A program made the translations under genes and the position numbers. A DNA stretch of 64,000 nucleotides from Rallus limicola. Lineage: Eukaryota; Chordata; Aves; Gruiformes; Rallidae. Of this stretch, positions 1 to 11,088 are shown piece after piece; within the stretch, counting starts at the first letter, position 1, and every line of letters starts with the position of its first letter. The stretch is from contig JAKCOZ010000230.1 of NCBI GenBank assembly GCA_022605955.1, positions 124,001 to 188,000 on the forward strand, written 5' to 3'. The notes below the pieces were generated by a model. It made no database searches, was not told the origin of the DNA, and worked only from the letters and a program-made list of their open reading frames with translations.

Positions 1-828
1 AGAGCCAAAGTGACAGGGTCTGCTCGTGTGTCCTGTTAGTGGGTTTCAGACAAGCTATGCCTTTCAGGCCTAGCTTCTTTACTTTGGGAGTTATTGCTGG
101 ACGTTTAGCATGTTTTGAACTGCAGTCTGCTAGGGCTGAGAAAAGCACCGTAGGAGGTTCCAGGCATGTTCCCTCTTTCCAGGCAAAGGAAAAGGCTGAG
201 AGCCAAAGTGACAGGGTCTGCTCGTGTGTCCTGTTAGGGGGTTTCAGACGAGCTATGCCTTTCAGGCCTTGCTTCTTTACTTTGGGAGTTATTGCTGGAC
301 GTTTAGCATGTTTTGAACTGCAGTCTGCTAGGGCCGAGAAAAGCACCGTAGGAGGTTCCAGGCATGTTCCCTCTTTCCAGGCAAAGGAAAAGGCTGAGAG
401 CCAAAGTGACAGGGTCTGCTCGTGTGTCCTGTTAGGAGGTTTCAGACGAGCTATGCCTTTCAGGCCTAGCTTCTTTACTTTGGGAGTTATTGCTGGACGT
501 TTAGCATGTTTTGAACTGATGTCTGCTAGGGCAGAGAAAAGGACCGTAGGAGGTTCCAGGCATGTTCCCTCTTTCCAGGCAAAGGAAAAGGCTGAGAGTC
601 AAAGTGACAGGGTCTGCTCGTGTGTCCTGTTAGGAGGTTTCAGACAAGCTATGCCTTTCAGGCCTAGCTTCTTTACTTTGGGAGTTATTGCTGGACGTTT
701 AGCATGTTTTGAACTGCAGTCTGCTAGGGCCGAGAAAAGCACCGTAGGAGGTTCCAGGCATGTTCCCTCTTTCCAGGCAAAGGAAAAGGCTGAGAGCCAA
801 AGTGACAGGGTCTGCTCGTGTGTCCTGT

Positions 829-955
829 TAGGAGGTTTCAGACAAGCTATGCCTTTCAGGCCTAGCTTCTTTACTTTGGGAGTTATTGCTGGACGTTTAG
901 CATGTTTTGAACTGCAGTCTGCTAGGGCCGAGAAAAGCACCGTAGGAGGTTCCAG
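829..955 (+). repeat. Intra-monomer near-direct repeat TAGGAGGTTYCAG
   Basis: Inside each monomer the 13-mer TAGGAGGTTTCAG (monomer positions 37-49, here 829-841) recurs as TAGGAGGTTCCAG (151-163, here 943-955), with one mismatch and an offset of 114 bases. It is present in essentially every monomer. It may be a trace of a shorter ancestral repeat or chance; no other long internal match at this offset was seen. Confidence 0.7.
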
Positions 956-977
956 GCATGTTCCCTCTTTCCAGGCA
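950..977 (+). repeat. Intra-monomer 9-bp direct repeat TTCCAGGCA
   Basis: TTCCAGGCA occurs at monomer positions 158-166 (here 950-958) and 177-185 (here 969-977), 19 bases apart, flanking a CCCTCTTT pyrimidine run. The pair is conserved in nearly all copies. Substitutions that break it include G at position 179, common in the right part of the window, and T at 184, seen at 12064. Confidence 0.7.
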
Positions 978-1584
978 AAGGAAAAGGCTGAGAGCCAAAG
1001 TGACAGGGTCTGCTCGTGTGTCCTGTTAGGAGGTTTCAGACAAGCTATGCCTTTCAGGCCTAGCTTCTTTACTTTGGGAGTTATTGCTGGACGTTTAGCA
1101 TGTTTTGAACTGCAGTCTGCTAGGGCCGAGAAAAGCACCGTAGGAGGTTCCAGGCATGTTCCCTCTTTCCAGGCAAAGGAAAAGGCTGAGAGCCAAAGTG
1201 ACAGGGTCTGCTCGTGTGTCCTGTTAGGAGGTTTCAGACAAGCTATGCCTTTCAGGCCTAGCTTCTTTACTTTGGGAGTTATTGCTGGACGTTTAGCATG
1301 TTTTGAACTGCAGTCTGCTAGGGCCGAGAAAAGCACCGTAGGAGGTTCCAGGCATGTTCCCTCTTTCCAGGCAAAGGAAAAGGCTGAGAGCCAAAGTGAC
1401 AGGGTCTGCTCGTGTGTCCTGTTACGGGGTTTCAGACGAGCTATGCCTTTCAGGCCTAGCTTCTTTACTTTGGGAGTTATTGCTGGACGTTTAGCATGTT
1501 TTGAACTGCAGTCTGCTAGGGCCGAGAAAAGCACCGTAGGAGGTTCCAGGCATGTTCCCTCTTTCCAGGCAAAGGAAAAGGCTG

Positions 1585-2376
1585 AGAGCCAAAGTGACAG
1601 GGTCTGCTCGTGTGTCCTGTTAGGAGGTTTCAGACAAGCTATGCCTTTCAGGCCTAGCTTCTTTACTTTGGGAGTTATTGCTGGACGTTTAGCATGTTTT
1701 GAACTGCAGTCTGCTAGGGCTGAGAAAAGCACCGTAGGAGGTTCCAGGCATGTTCCCTCTTTCCAGGCAAAGGAAAAGGCTGAGAGCCAAAGTGACAGGG
1801 TCTGCTCGTGTGTCCTGTTAGGGGGTTTCAGACGAGCTATGCCTTTCAGGCCTCGCTTCTTTACTTTGGGAGTTATTGCTGGACGTTTAGCATGTTTTGA
1901 ACTGCAGTCTGCTAGGGCCGAGAAAAGCACCGTAGGAGGTTCCAGGCATGTTCCCTCTTTCCAGGCAAAGGAAAAGGCTGAGAGCCAAAGTGACAGGGTC
2001 TGCTCGTGTGTCCTGTTAGGAGGTTTCAGACGAGCTATGCCTTTCAGGCCTAGCTTCTTTACTTTGGGAGTTATTGCTGGACGTTTAGCATGTTTTGAAC
2101 TGATGTCTGCTAGGGCAGAGAAAAGGACCGTAGGAGGTTCCAGGCATGTTCCCTCTTTCCAGGCAAAGGAAAAGGCTGAGAGTCAAAGTGACAGGGTCTG
2201 CTCGTGTGTCCTGTTAGGAGGTTTCAGACAAGCTATGCCTTTCAGGCCTAGCTTCTTTACTTTGGGAGTTATTGCTGGACGTTTAGCATGTTTTGAACTG
2301 CAGTCTGCTAGGGCCGAGAAAAGCACCGTAGGAGGTTCCAGGCATGTTCCCTCTTTCCAGGCAAAGGAAAAGGCTG
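1585..2376 (+). repeat. 792-bp tetramer higher-order repeat, copy 2
   Basis: Four monomers with markers T137; G41/G52 with C72; G52 with A123-T124, A137 and G146; and T5. It lies directly before another tetramer at 2377, so the two are a tandem pair. It differs from the 2377 copy at monomer position 72 (C here, T there). Confidence 0.85.
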
Positions 2377-3960
2377 AGAGCCAAAGTGACAGGGTCTGCT
2401 CGTGTGTCCTGTTAGGAGGTTTCAGACAAGCTATGCCTTTCAGGCCTAGCTTCTTTACTTTGGGAGTTATTGCTGGACGTTTAGCATGTTTTGAACTGCA
2501 GTCTGCTAGGGCTGAGAAAAGCACCGTAGGAGGTTCCAGGCATGTTCCCTCTTTCCAGGCAAAGGAAAAGGCTGAGAGCCAAAGTGACAGGGTCTGCTCG
2601 TGTGTCCTGTTAGGGGGTTTCAGACGAGCTATGCCTTTCAGGCCTTGCTTCTTTACTTTGGGAGTTATTGCTGGACGTTTAGCATGTTTTGAACTGCAGT
2701 CTGCTAGGGCCGAGAAAAGCACCGTAGGAGGTTCCAGGCATGTTCCCTCTTTCCAGGCAAAGGAAAAGGCTGAGAGCCAAAGTGACAGGGTCTGCTCGTG
2801 TGTCCTGTTAGGAGGTTTCAGACGAGCTATGCCTTTCAGGCCTAGCTTCTTTACTTTGGGAGTTATTGCTGGACGTTTAGCATGTTTTGAACTGATGTCT
2901 GCTAGGGCAGAGAAAAGGACCGTAGGAGGTTCCAGGCATGTTCCCTCTTTCCAGGCAAAGGAAAAGGCTGAGAGTCAAAGTGACAGGGTCTGCTCGTGTG
3001 TCCTGTTAGGAGGTTTCAGACAAGCTATGCCTTTCAGGCCTAGCTTCTTTACTTTGGGAGTTATTGCTGGACGTTTAGCATGTTTTGAACTGCAGTCTGC
3101 TAGGGCCGAGAAAAGCACCGTAGGAGGTTCCAGGCATGTTCCCTCTTTCCAGGCAAAGGAAAAGGCTGAGAGCCAAAGTGACAGGGTCTGCTCGTGTGTC
3201 CTGTTAGGAGGTTTCAGACAAGCTATGCCTTTCAGGCCTAGCTTCTTTACTTTGGGAGTTATTGCTGGACGTTTAGCATGTTTTGAACTGCAGTCTGCTA
3301 GGGCCGAGAAAAGCACCGTAGGAGGTTCCAGGCATGTTCCCTCTTTCCAGGCAAAGGAAAAGGCTGAGAGCCAAAGTGACAGGGTCTGCTCGTGTGTCCT
3401 GTTAGGAGGTTTCAGACAAGCTATGCCTTTCAGGCCTAGCTTCTTTACTTTGGGAGTTATTGCTGGACGTTTAGCATGTTTTGAACTGCAGTCTGCTAGG
3501 GCCGAGAAAAGCACCGTAGGAGGTTCCAGGCATGTTCCCTCTTTCCAGGCAAAGGAAAAGGCTGAGAGCCAAAGTGACAGGGTCTGCTCGTGTGTCCTGT
3601 TAGGAGGTTTCAGACAAGCTATGCCTTTCAGGCCTAGCTTCTTTACTTTGGGAGTTATTGCTGGACGTTTAGCATGTTTTGAACTGCAGTCTGCTAGGGC
3701 CGAGAAAAGCACCGTAGGAGGTTCCAGGCATGTTCCCTCTTTCCAGGCAAAGGAAAAGGCTGAGAGCCAAAGTGACAGGGTCTGCTCGTGTGTCCTGTTA
3801 CGGGGTTTCAGACGAGCTATGCCTTTCAGGCCTAGCTTCTTTACTTTGGGAGTTATTGCTGGACGTTTAGCATGTTTTGAACTGCAGTCTGCTAGGGCCG
3901 AGAAAAGCACCGTAGGAGGTTCCAGGCATGTTCCCTCTTTCCAGGCAAAGGAAAAGGCTG
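2377..3960 (+). repeat. 8-monomer higher-order block, copy 2
   Basis: Repeats the marker order of 1-1584 twelve monomers (2,376 bp) downstream: tetramer 2377-3168, three plain monomers, then the C39-G41/G52 monomer at 3763. The distinctive GTTACGGGG variant appears only in the last monomer of the two 8-monomer blocks (1387 and 3763), which supports common descent. Confidence 0.85.
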
Positions 3961-6900
3961 AGAGCCAAAGTGACAGGGTCTGCTCGTGTGTCCTGTTAGG
4001 AGGTTTCAGACAAGCTATGCCTTTCAGGCCTAGCTTCTTTACTTTGGGAGTTATTGCTGGACGTTTAGCATGTTTTGAACTGATGTCTGCTAGGGCAGAG
4101 AAAAGGACCGTAGGAGGTTCCAGGCATGTTCCCTCTTTCCAGGCAAAGGAAAAGGCTGAGAGCCAAAGTGACAGGGTCTGCTCGTGTGTCCTGTTAGGAG
4201 GTTTCAGACAAGCTATGCCTTTCAGGCCTAGCTTCTTTACTTTGTGAGTTATTGCTGGACGTTTAGCATGTTTTGAACTGCAGTCTGCTAGGGCCGAGAA
4301 AAGCACCATAGGAGGTTCCAGGCATGTTCCCTCTTTCCAGGCAAAGGAAAAGGCTGAGAGCCAATGTGACAGGGTCTGCTCGTGTGTCCTGTTAGGAGGT
4401 TTCAGACAAGCTATGCCTTTCAGGCCTAGCTTCTTTACTTTGGGAGTTATTGCTGGACGTTTAGCATGTTTTGAACTGCAGTCTGCTAGGGTCGAGAAAA
4501 GCACCGTAGGAGGTTCCAGGCATGTTCCCTCTTTCCAGGCAAAGGAAAAGGCTGAGAGCCAAAGTGACAGGGTCTGCTCGTGTGTCCTGTTAGGGGGTTT
4601 CAGACAAGCTATGCCTTTCAGGCCTAGCTTCTTTACTTTGGGAGTTATTGCTGGACGTTTAGCATGTTTTGAACTGCAGTCTGCTAGGGCCGAGAAAAGC
4701 ACCGTAGGAGGTTCCAGGCATGTTCCCTCTTTCCAGGCAAAGGAAAAGGCTGAGAGCCAAAGTGACAGGGTCTGCTCGTGTGTCCTGTTAGGAGGTTTCA
4801 GACAAGCTATGCCTTTCAGGCCTAGCTTCTTTACTTTGGGAGTTATTGCTGGACGTTTAGCATGTTTTGAACTGCAGTCTGCTAGGGCCGAGAAAAGCAC
4901 CGTAGGAGTTTCCAGGCATGTTCCCTCTTTCCAGGCAAAGGAAAAGGCTGAGAGCCAAAGTGACAGGGTCTGCTCGTGTGTCCTGTTAGTGGGTTTCAGA
5001 CAAGCTATGCCTTTCAGGCCTAGCTTCTTTACTTTGGGTGTTATTGCTGGACGTTTAGCATGTTTTGAACTGCAGTCTGCTAGGGCCGAGAAAAGCACCG
5101 TAGGAGGTTCCAGGCATGTTCCCTCTTTCCAGGCAAAGGAAAAGGCTGAGAGCCAAAGTGACAGGGTCTGCTCGTGTGTCCTGTTAGGAGGTTTCAGACA
5201 AGCTATGCCTTTCAGGCCTAGCTTCTTTACTTTGGGAGTTATTGCTGGACGTTTAGCATGTTTTGAACTGCAGTCTGCTAGGGCCGAGAAAAGCACCGTA
5301 GGAGGTTCCAGGCATGTTCCCTCTTTCCAGGCAAAGGAAAAGGCTGAGAGCCAAAGTGACAGGGTCTGCTCGTGTGTCCTGTTAGGAGGTTTCAGACAAG
5401 CTATGCCTTTCAGGCCTAGCTTCTTTACTTTGGGAGTTATTGCTGGACGTTTAGCATGTTTTGAACTGCAGTCTGCTAGGGCCGAGAAAAGCACCGTAGG
5501 AGGTTCCAGGCATGTTCCCTCTTTCCAGGCAAAGGAAAAGGCTGAGAGCCAAAGTGACAGGGTCTGCTCGTGTGTCCTGTTAGGAGGTTTCAGACAAGCT
5601 ATGCCTTTCAGGCCTAGCTTCTTTACTTTGGGAGTTATTGCTGGACGTTTAGCATGTTTTGAACTGCAGTCTGCTAGGGCCGAGAAAAGCACCGTAGGAG
5701 GTTCCAGGCATGTTCCCTCTTTCCAGGCAAAGGAAAAGGCTGAGAGCCAAAGTGACAGGGTCTGCTCGTGTGTCCTGTTAGGGGGTTTCAGACAAGCTAT
5801 GCCTTTCAGGCCTAGCTTCTTTACTTTGGGAGTTATTGCTGGACGTTTAGCATGTTTTGAACTGCAGTCTGCTAGGGCCGAGAAAAGCACCGTAGGAGGT
5901 TCCAGGCATGTTCCCTCTTTCCAGGCAAAGGAAAAGGCTGAGAGCCAAAGTGACAGGGTCTGCTCGTGTGTCCTGTTAGGAGGTTTCAGACAAGCTATGC
6001 CTTTCAGGCCTAGCTTCTTTACTTTGGGAGTTATTGCTGGACGTTTAGCATGTTTTGAACTGCAGTCTGCTAGGGCCGAGAAAAGCACCGTAGGAGGTTC
6101 CAGGCATGTTCCCTCTTTCCAGGCAAAGGAAAAGGCTGAGAGCCAAAGTGACAGGGTCTGCTCGTGTGTCCTGTTAGGAGGTTTCAGACAAGCTATGCCT
6201 TTCAGGCCTAGCTTCTTTACTTTGGGAGTTATTGCTGGACATTTAGCATGTTTTGAACTGCAGTCTGCTAGGGCCGAGAAAAGCACCGTAGGAGTTTCCA
6301 GGCATGTTCCCTCTTTCCAGGCAAAGAAAAAGGCTGAGAGCCAAAGTGACAGGGTCTGCTCGTGTGTCCTGTTAGTGGGTTTCAGACAAGCTATGCCTTT
6401 CAGGCCTAGCTTCTTTACTTTGGGAGTTATTGCTGGACGTTTAGCATGTTTTGAACTGCAGTCTGCTAGGGCCGAGAAAAGCACCGTAGGAGGTTCCAGG
6501 CATGTTCCCTCTTTCCAGGCAAAGGAAAAGGCTGAGAGCCAAAGTGACAGGGTCTGCTCGTGTGTCCTGTTAGGAGGTTTCAGACAAGCTATGCCTTTCA
6601 GGCCTAGCTTCTTTACTTTGGGAGTTATTGCTGGACGTTTAGCATGTTTTGAACTGATGTCTGCTAGGGCCGAGAAAAGCACCGTAGGAGGTTCCAGGCA
6701 TGTTCCCTCTTTCCAGGCAAAGGAAAAGGCTGAGAGCCAAAGTGACAGGGTCTGCTCGTGTGTCCTGTTAGGAGGTTTCAGACAAGCTATGCCTTTCAGG
6801 CCTAGCTTCTTTACTTTGGGAGTTATTGCTGGACGTTTAGCATGTTTTGAACTGCAGTCTGCTAGGGCCGAGAAAAGCACCGTAGGAGGTTCCAGGCATG

Positions 6901-7722
6901 TTCCCTCTTTCCAGGCAAAGGAAAAGGCTGAGAGCCAAAGTGACAGGGTCTGCTCGTGTGTCCTGTTAGGAGGTTTCAGACAAGCTATGCCTTTCAGGCC
7001 TAGCTTCTTTACTTTGGGAGTTATTGCTGGACGTTTAGCATGTTTTGAACTGCAGTCTGCTAGGGCCGAGAAAAGCACCGTAGGAGGTTCCAGGCATGTT
7101 CCCTCTTTCCAGGCAAAGGAAAAGGCTGAGAGCCAAAGTGACAGGGTCTGCTCGTGTGTCCTGTTAGGAGGTTTCAGACAAGCTATGCCTTTCAGGCCTA
7201 GCTTCTTTACTTTGGGAGTTATTGCTGGACGTTTAGCATGTTTTGAACTGCAGTCTGCTAGGGCCGAGAAAAGCACCGTAGGAGGTTCCAGGCATGTTCC
7301 CTCTTTCCAGGCAAAGGAAAAGGCTGAGAGCCAAAGTGACAGGGTCTGCTCGTGTGTCCTGTTAGTGGGTTTCAGACAAGCTATGCCTTTCAGGCCTAGC
7401 TTCTTTACTTTGGGAGTTATTGCTGGACGTTTAGCATGTTTTGAACTGATGTCTGCTAGGGCCGAGAAAAGCACCGTAGGAGGTTCCAGGCATGTTCCCT
7501 CTTTCCAGGCAAAGGAAAAGGCTGAGAGCCAAAGTGACAGGGTCTGCTCGTGTGTCCTGTTAGGAGGTTTCAGACAAGCTATGCCTTTCAGGCCTAGCTT
7601 CTTTACTTTGGGAGTTATTGCTGGACATTTAGCATGTTTTGAACTGCAGTCTGCTAGGGCCGAGAAAAGCACCGTAGGAGGTTCCAGGCATGTTCCCTCT
7701 TTCCAGGCAAAGGAAAAGGCTG
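3961..7722 (+). repeat. Mixed monomers between tetramer copies
   Basis: Nineteen monomers without a clear internal tandem unit. The first (3961) carries the A123-T124/A137/G146 haplotype. The second (4159-4356) has G-to-T at 4245, the only in-frame stop I found in the otherwise open plus frame, and A150 at 4308. A short G41 to T157 to T40 marker order occurs around 4555-5148 and again around 5743-6534. The monomers at 6535 and 7327 carry A123-T124 with otherwise consensus downstream markers. Confidence 0.75.
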
Positions 7723-8514
7723 AGAGCCAAAGTGACAGGGTCTGCTCGTGTGTCCTGTTAGTGGGTTTCAGACAAGCTATGCCTTTCAGGCCTAGCTTCT
7801 TTACTTTGGGAGTTATTGCTGGACGTTTAGCATGTTTTGAACTGCAGTCTGCTAGGGCTGAGAAAAGCACCGTAGGAGGTTCCAGGCATGTTCCCTCTTT
7901 CCAGGCAAAGGAAAAGGCTGAGAGCCAAAGTGACAGGGTCTGCTCGTGTGTCCTGTTAGGGGGTTTCAGACGAGCTATGCCTTTCAGGCCTTGCTTCTTT
8001 ACTTTGGGAGTTATTGCTGGACGTTTAGCATGTTTTGAACTGCAGTCTGCTAGGGCCGAGAAAAGCACCGTAGGAGGTTCCAGGCATGTTCCCTCTTTCC
8101 AGGCAAAGGAAAAGGCTGAGAGCCAAAGTGACAGGGTCTGCTCGTGTGTCCTGTTAGGAGGTTTCAGACGAGCTATGCCTTTCAGGCCTAGCTTCTTTAC
8201 TTTGGGAGTTATTGCTGGACGTTTAGCATGTTTTGAACTGCAGTCTGCTAGGGCCGAGAAAAGGACCGTAGGAGGTTCCAGGCATGTTCCCTCTTTCCAG
8301 GCAAAGGAAAAGGCTGAGAGTCAAAGTGACAGGGTCTGCTCGTGTGTCCTGTTAGGAGGTTTCAGACAAGTTATGCCTTTCAGGCCTAGCTTCTTTGCTT
8401 TGGGAGTTATTGCTGGATGTTTAGCATGTTTTGAACTGCAGTCTGCTAGGGCCGAGAAAAGCACCGTAGGAGGTTCCAGGCATGTTCCCTCTTTCCAGGC
8501 AAAGGAAAAGGCTG
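7723..8514 (+). repeat. 792-bp tetramer higher-order repeat, displaced copy
   Basis: Four monomers in tetramer order: T40 with T137; G41/G52/T72; G52 with G146; T5. It is most like the copy at 1-792, which also starts with T40-G41, and lies exactly 39 monomers (7,722 bp) from it. The third monomer keeps G52 and G146 but has the consensus CAG at 123-125, so it is mosaic. The last monomer (8317) has private changes at 8371 (GTTATG), 8398 and 8418. Confidence 0.8.
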
Positions 8515-8712
8515 AGAGCCAAAGTGACAGGGTCTGCTCGTGTGTCCTGTTAGGAGGTTTCAGACAAGCTATGCCTTTCAGGCCTAGCTTCTTTACTTTG
8601 GGAGTTATTGCTGGACGTTTAGCATGTTTTGAACTGCAGTCTGCTAGGGCCGAGAAAAGCACCGTAGGAGGTTCCAGGCATGTTCCCTCTTTCCAGGCAA
8701 AGGAAAAGGCTG

Positions 8713-9900
8713 AGAGCCAAAGTGACAGGGTCTGCTCGTGTGTCCTGTTAGGAGGTTTCAGACAAGCTATGCCTTTCAGGCCTAGCTTCTTTACTTTGGG
8801 AGTTATTGCTGGACGTTTAGCATGTTTTGAACTGCAGTCTGCTAGGGCCGAGAAAAGCACCGTAGGAGGTTCAAGGCATGTTCCCTCTTTCCAGGCAAAG
8901 GAAAAGGCTGAGAGCCAAAGTGACAGGGTCTGCTCGTGTGTCCTGTTAGGAGGTTTCAGACAAGCTATGCCTTTCAGGCCTAGCTTCTTTACTTTGGGAG
9001 TTATTGCTGGACGTTTAGCTTGTTTTGAACTGCAGTCTGCTAGGGCCGAGAAAAGCACCGTAGGAGGTTCCAGGCATGTTCCCTCTTTCCAGGCAAAGGA
9101 AAAGGCTGAGAGCCAAAGTGACAGGGTCTGCTCGTGTGTCCTGTTAGGGGGTTTCAGACAAGCTATGCCTTTCAGGCCTAGCTTCTTTACTTTGGGAGTT
9201 ATTGCTGGACGTTTAGCATGTTTTGAACTGCAGTCTGCTAGGGCCGAGAAAAGCACAGTAGGAGGTTCCAGGCATGTTCCCTCTTTCCAGGCAAAGGAAA
9301 AGGCTGAGAGCCAAAGTGACAGGGTCTGCTCGTGTGTCCTGTTAGGAGGTTTCAGACAAGCTATGCCTTTCAGGCCTAGCTTCTTTACTTTGGGAGTTAT
9401 TGCTGGACGTTTAGCATGTTTTGAACTGCAGTCTGCTAGGGCCGAGAAAAGCACCGTAGGAGGTTCCAGGCATGTTCCCTCTTTCCAGGCAAAGGAAAAG
9501 GCTGAGAGCCAAAGTGACAGGGTCTGCTCGTGTGTCCTGTTAGGAGGTTTCAGACAAGCTATGCCTTTCAGGCCTAGCTTCTTTACTTTGGGAGTTATTG
9601 CTGGACGTTTAGCATGTTTTGAACTGCAGTCTGCTAGGGCCGAGAAAAGCACCGTAGGAGGTTCCAGGCATGTTCCCTCTTTCCAGGCAAAGGAAAAGGC
9701 TGAGAGCCAAAGTGACAGGGTCTGCTCGTGTGTCCTGTTAGGGGGTTTCAGACGAGCTATGCCTTTCAGGCCTAGCTTCTTTACTTTGGGAGTTATTGCT
9801 GGACGTTTAGCATGTTTTGAACTGCAGTCTGCTAGGGCCGAGAAAAGCACCGTAGGAGGTTCCAGGCATGTTCCCTCTTTCCAGGCAAAGGAAAAGGCTG
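8713..9900 (+). repeat. 6-monomer tandem duplication, left copy (1,188 bp)
   Basis: Marker order: A161 (TTCAAGG), T110 (TTAGCTTG), G41 with A149 (CACAGTA), plain, plain, G41/G52. All markers recur in the adjacent copy at 9901-11088. I saw no base difference between the copies, so this is a very recent duplication or an assembly duplication. A plain monomer at 8515-8712 precedes it. Confidence 0.88.
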
Positions 9901-11088
9901 AGAGCCAAAGTGACAGGGTCTGCTCGTGTGTCCTGTTAGGAGGTTTCAGACAAGCTATGCCTTTCAGGCCTAGCTTCTTTACTTTGGGAGTTATTGCTGG
10001 ACGTTTAGCATGTTTTGAACTGCAGTCTGCTAGGGCCGAGAAAAGCACCGTAGGAGGTTCAAGGCATGTTCCCTCTTTCCAGGCAAAGGAAAAGGCTGAG
10101 AGCCAAAGTGACAGGGTCTGCTCGTGTGTCCTGTTAGGAGGTTTCAGACAAGCTATGCCTTTCAGGCCTAGCTTCTTTACTTTGGGAGTTATTGCTGGAC
10201 GTTTAGCTTGTTTTGAACTGCAGTCTGCTAGGGCCGAGAAAAGCACCGTAGGAGGTTCCAGGCATGTTCCCTCTTTCCAGGCAAAGGAAAAGGCTGAGAG
10301 CCAAAGTGACAGGGTCTGCTCGTGTGTCCTGTTAGGGGGTTTCAGACAAGCTATGCCTTTCAGGCCTAGCTTCTTTACTTTGGGAGTTATTGCTGGACGT
10401 TTAGCATGTTTTGAACTGCAGTCTGCTAGGGCCGAGAAAAGCACAGTAGGAGGTTCCAGGCATGTTCCCTCTTTCCAGGCAAAGGAAAAGGCTGAGAGCC
10501 AAAGTGACAGGGTCTGCTCGTGTGTCCTGTTAGGAGGTTTCAGACAAGCTATGCCTTTCAGGCCTAGCTTCTTTACTTTGGGAGTTATTGCTGGACGTTT
10601 AGCATGTTTTGAACTGCAGTCTGCTAGGGCCGAGAAAAGCACCGTAGGAGGTTCCAGGCATGTTCCCTCTTTCCAGGCAAAGGAAAAGGCTGAGAGCCAA
10701 AGTGACAGGGTCTGCTCGTGTGTCCTGTTAGGAGGTTTCAGACAAGCTATGCCTTTCAGGCCTAGCTTCTTTACTTTGGGAGTTATTGCTGGACGTTTAG
10801 CATGTTTTGAACTGCAGTCTGCTAGGGCCGAGAAAAGCACCGTAGGAGGTTCCAGGCATGTTCCCTCTTTCCAGGCAAAGGAAAAGGCTGAGAGCCAAAG
10901 TGACAGGGTCTGCTCGTGTGTCCTGTTAGGGGGTTTCAGACGAGCTATGCCTTTCAGGCCTAGCTTCTTTACTTTGGGAGTTATTGCTGGACGTTTAGCA
11001 TGTTTTGAACTGCAGTCTGCTAGGGCCGAGAAAAGCACCGTAGGAGGTTCCAGGCATGTTCCCTCTTTCCAGGCAAAGGAAAAGGCTG
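9901..11088 (+). repeat. 6-monomer tandem duplication, right copy (1,188 bp)
   Basis: Exact-looking copy of 8713-9900, with the rare A161 and T110 markers near 10061 and 10210 and A149 near 10445. The next monomer (11089) is plain and does not continue the series. Confidence 0.88.

Larger units (their letters stand above)
793..990 (+). repeat. Reference monomer of the satellite
   Basis: This copy matches the majority base at every position and is the coordinate system used here (monomer position 1 = base 793). Composition is A44 C42 G57 T55. CpG lies at positions 25, 102, 137 and 149; a fifth appears at 51 in copies with G52. Landmarks are AGGCCT (StuI site) at 66-71, CTGCAG (PstI site) at 120-125, a short inverted repeat GCCT-TTC-AGGC at 59-69, and a pyrimidine run ending in CAG at 169-182. 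Frequent variable positions are 5, 22, 26, 35, 37, 40, 41, 52, 60, 88, 103, 123/124, 137, 146, 149, 157 and 186. The choice of base 1 is arbitrary, because the array is circularly permutable. Confidence 0.95.
1..1584 (+). repeat. 8-monomer higher-order block, copy 1
   Basis: Eight monomers in this order: T137; G41/G52/T72; G52 with A123-T124, A137 and G146; T5; three plain; then C39-G41 with G52. The first four form the 792-bp tetramer that recurs at 1585, 2377 and 7723. The same eight-monomer order returns at 2377-3960. The only difference I saw is T40-G41 in the first monomer here. Confidence 0.85.

Noticed and set aside
829..836. Telomere-like TTAGG/TTAGGGGG within the monomer
   Set aside because: A single short occurrence per 198-bp unit with no tandem TTAGGG; a chance match.
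943..960. RNA polymerase III B-box-like GGTTCCAGGC, hinting at a tRNA-derived SINE origin
   Set aside because: Several B-box positions mismatch, and there is no convincing A box upstream, no poly(A) tail and no target-site duplication.
39..4247. Long plus-strand open frame (1,402 codons) of a 66-residue repeat
   Set aside because: It is satellite monomers read through. The start is a GTG created by the T40 variant and the stop is a private substitution. There is no recognisable domain, no upstream signal and no sign of purifying selection.
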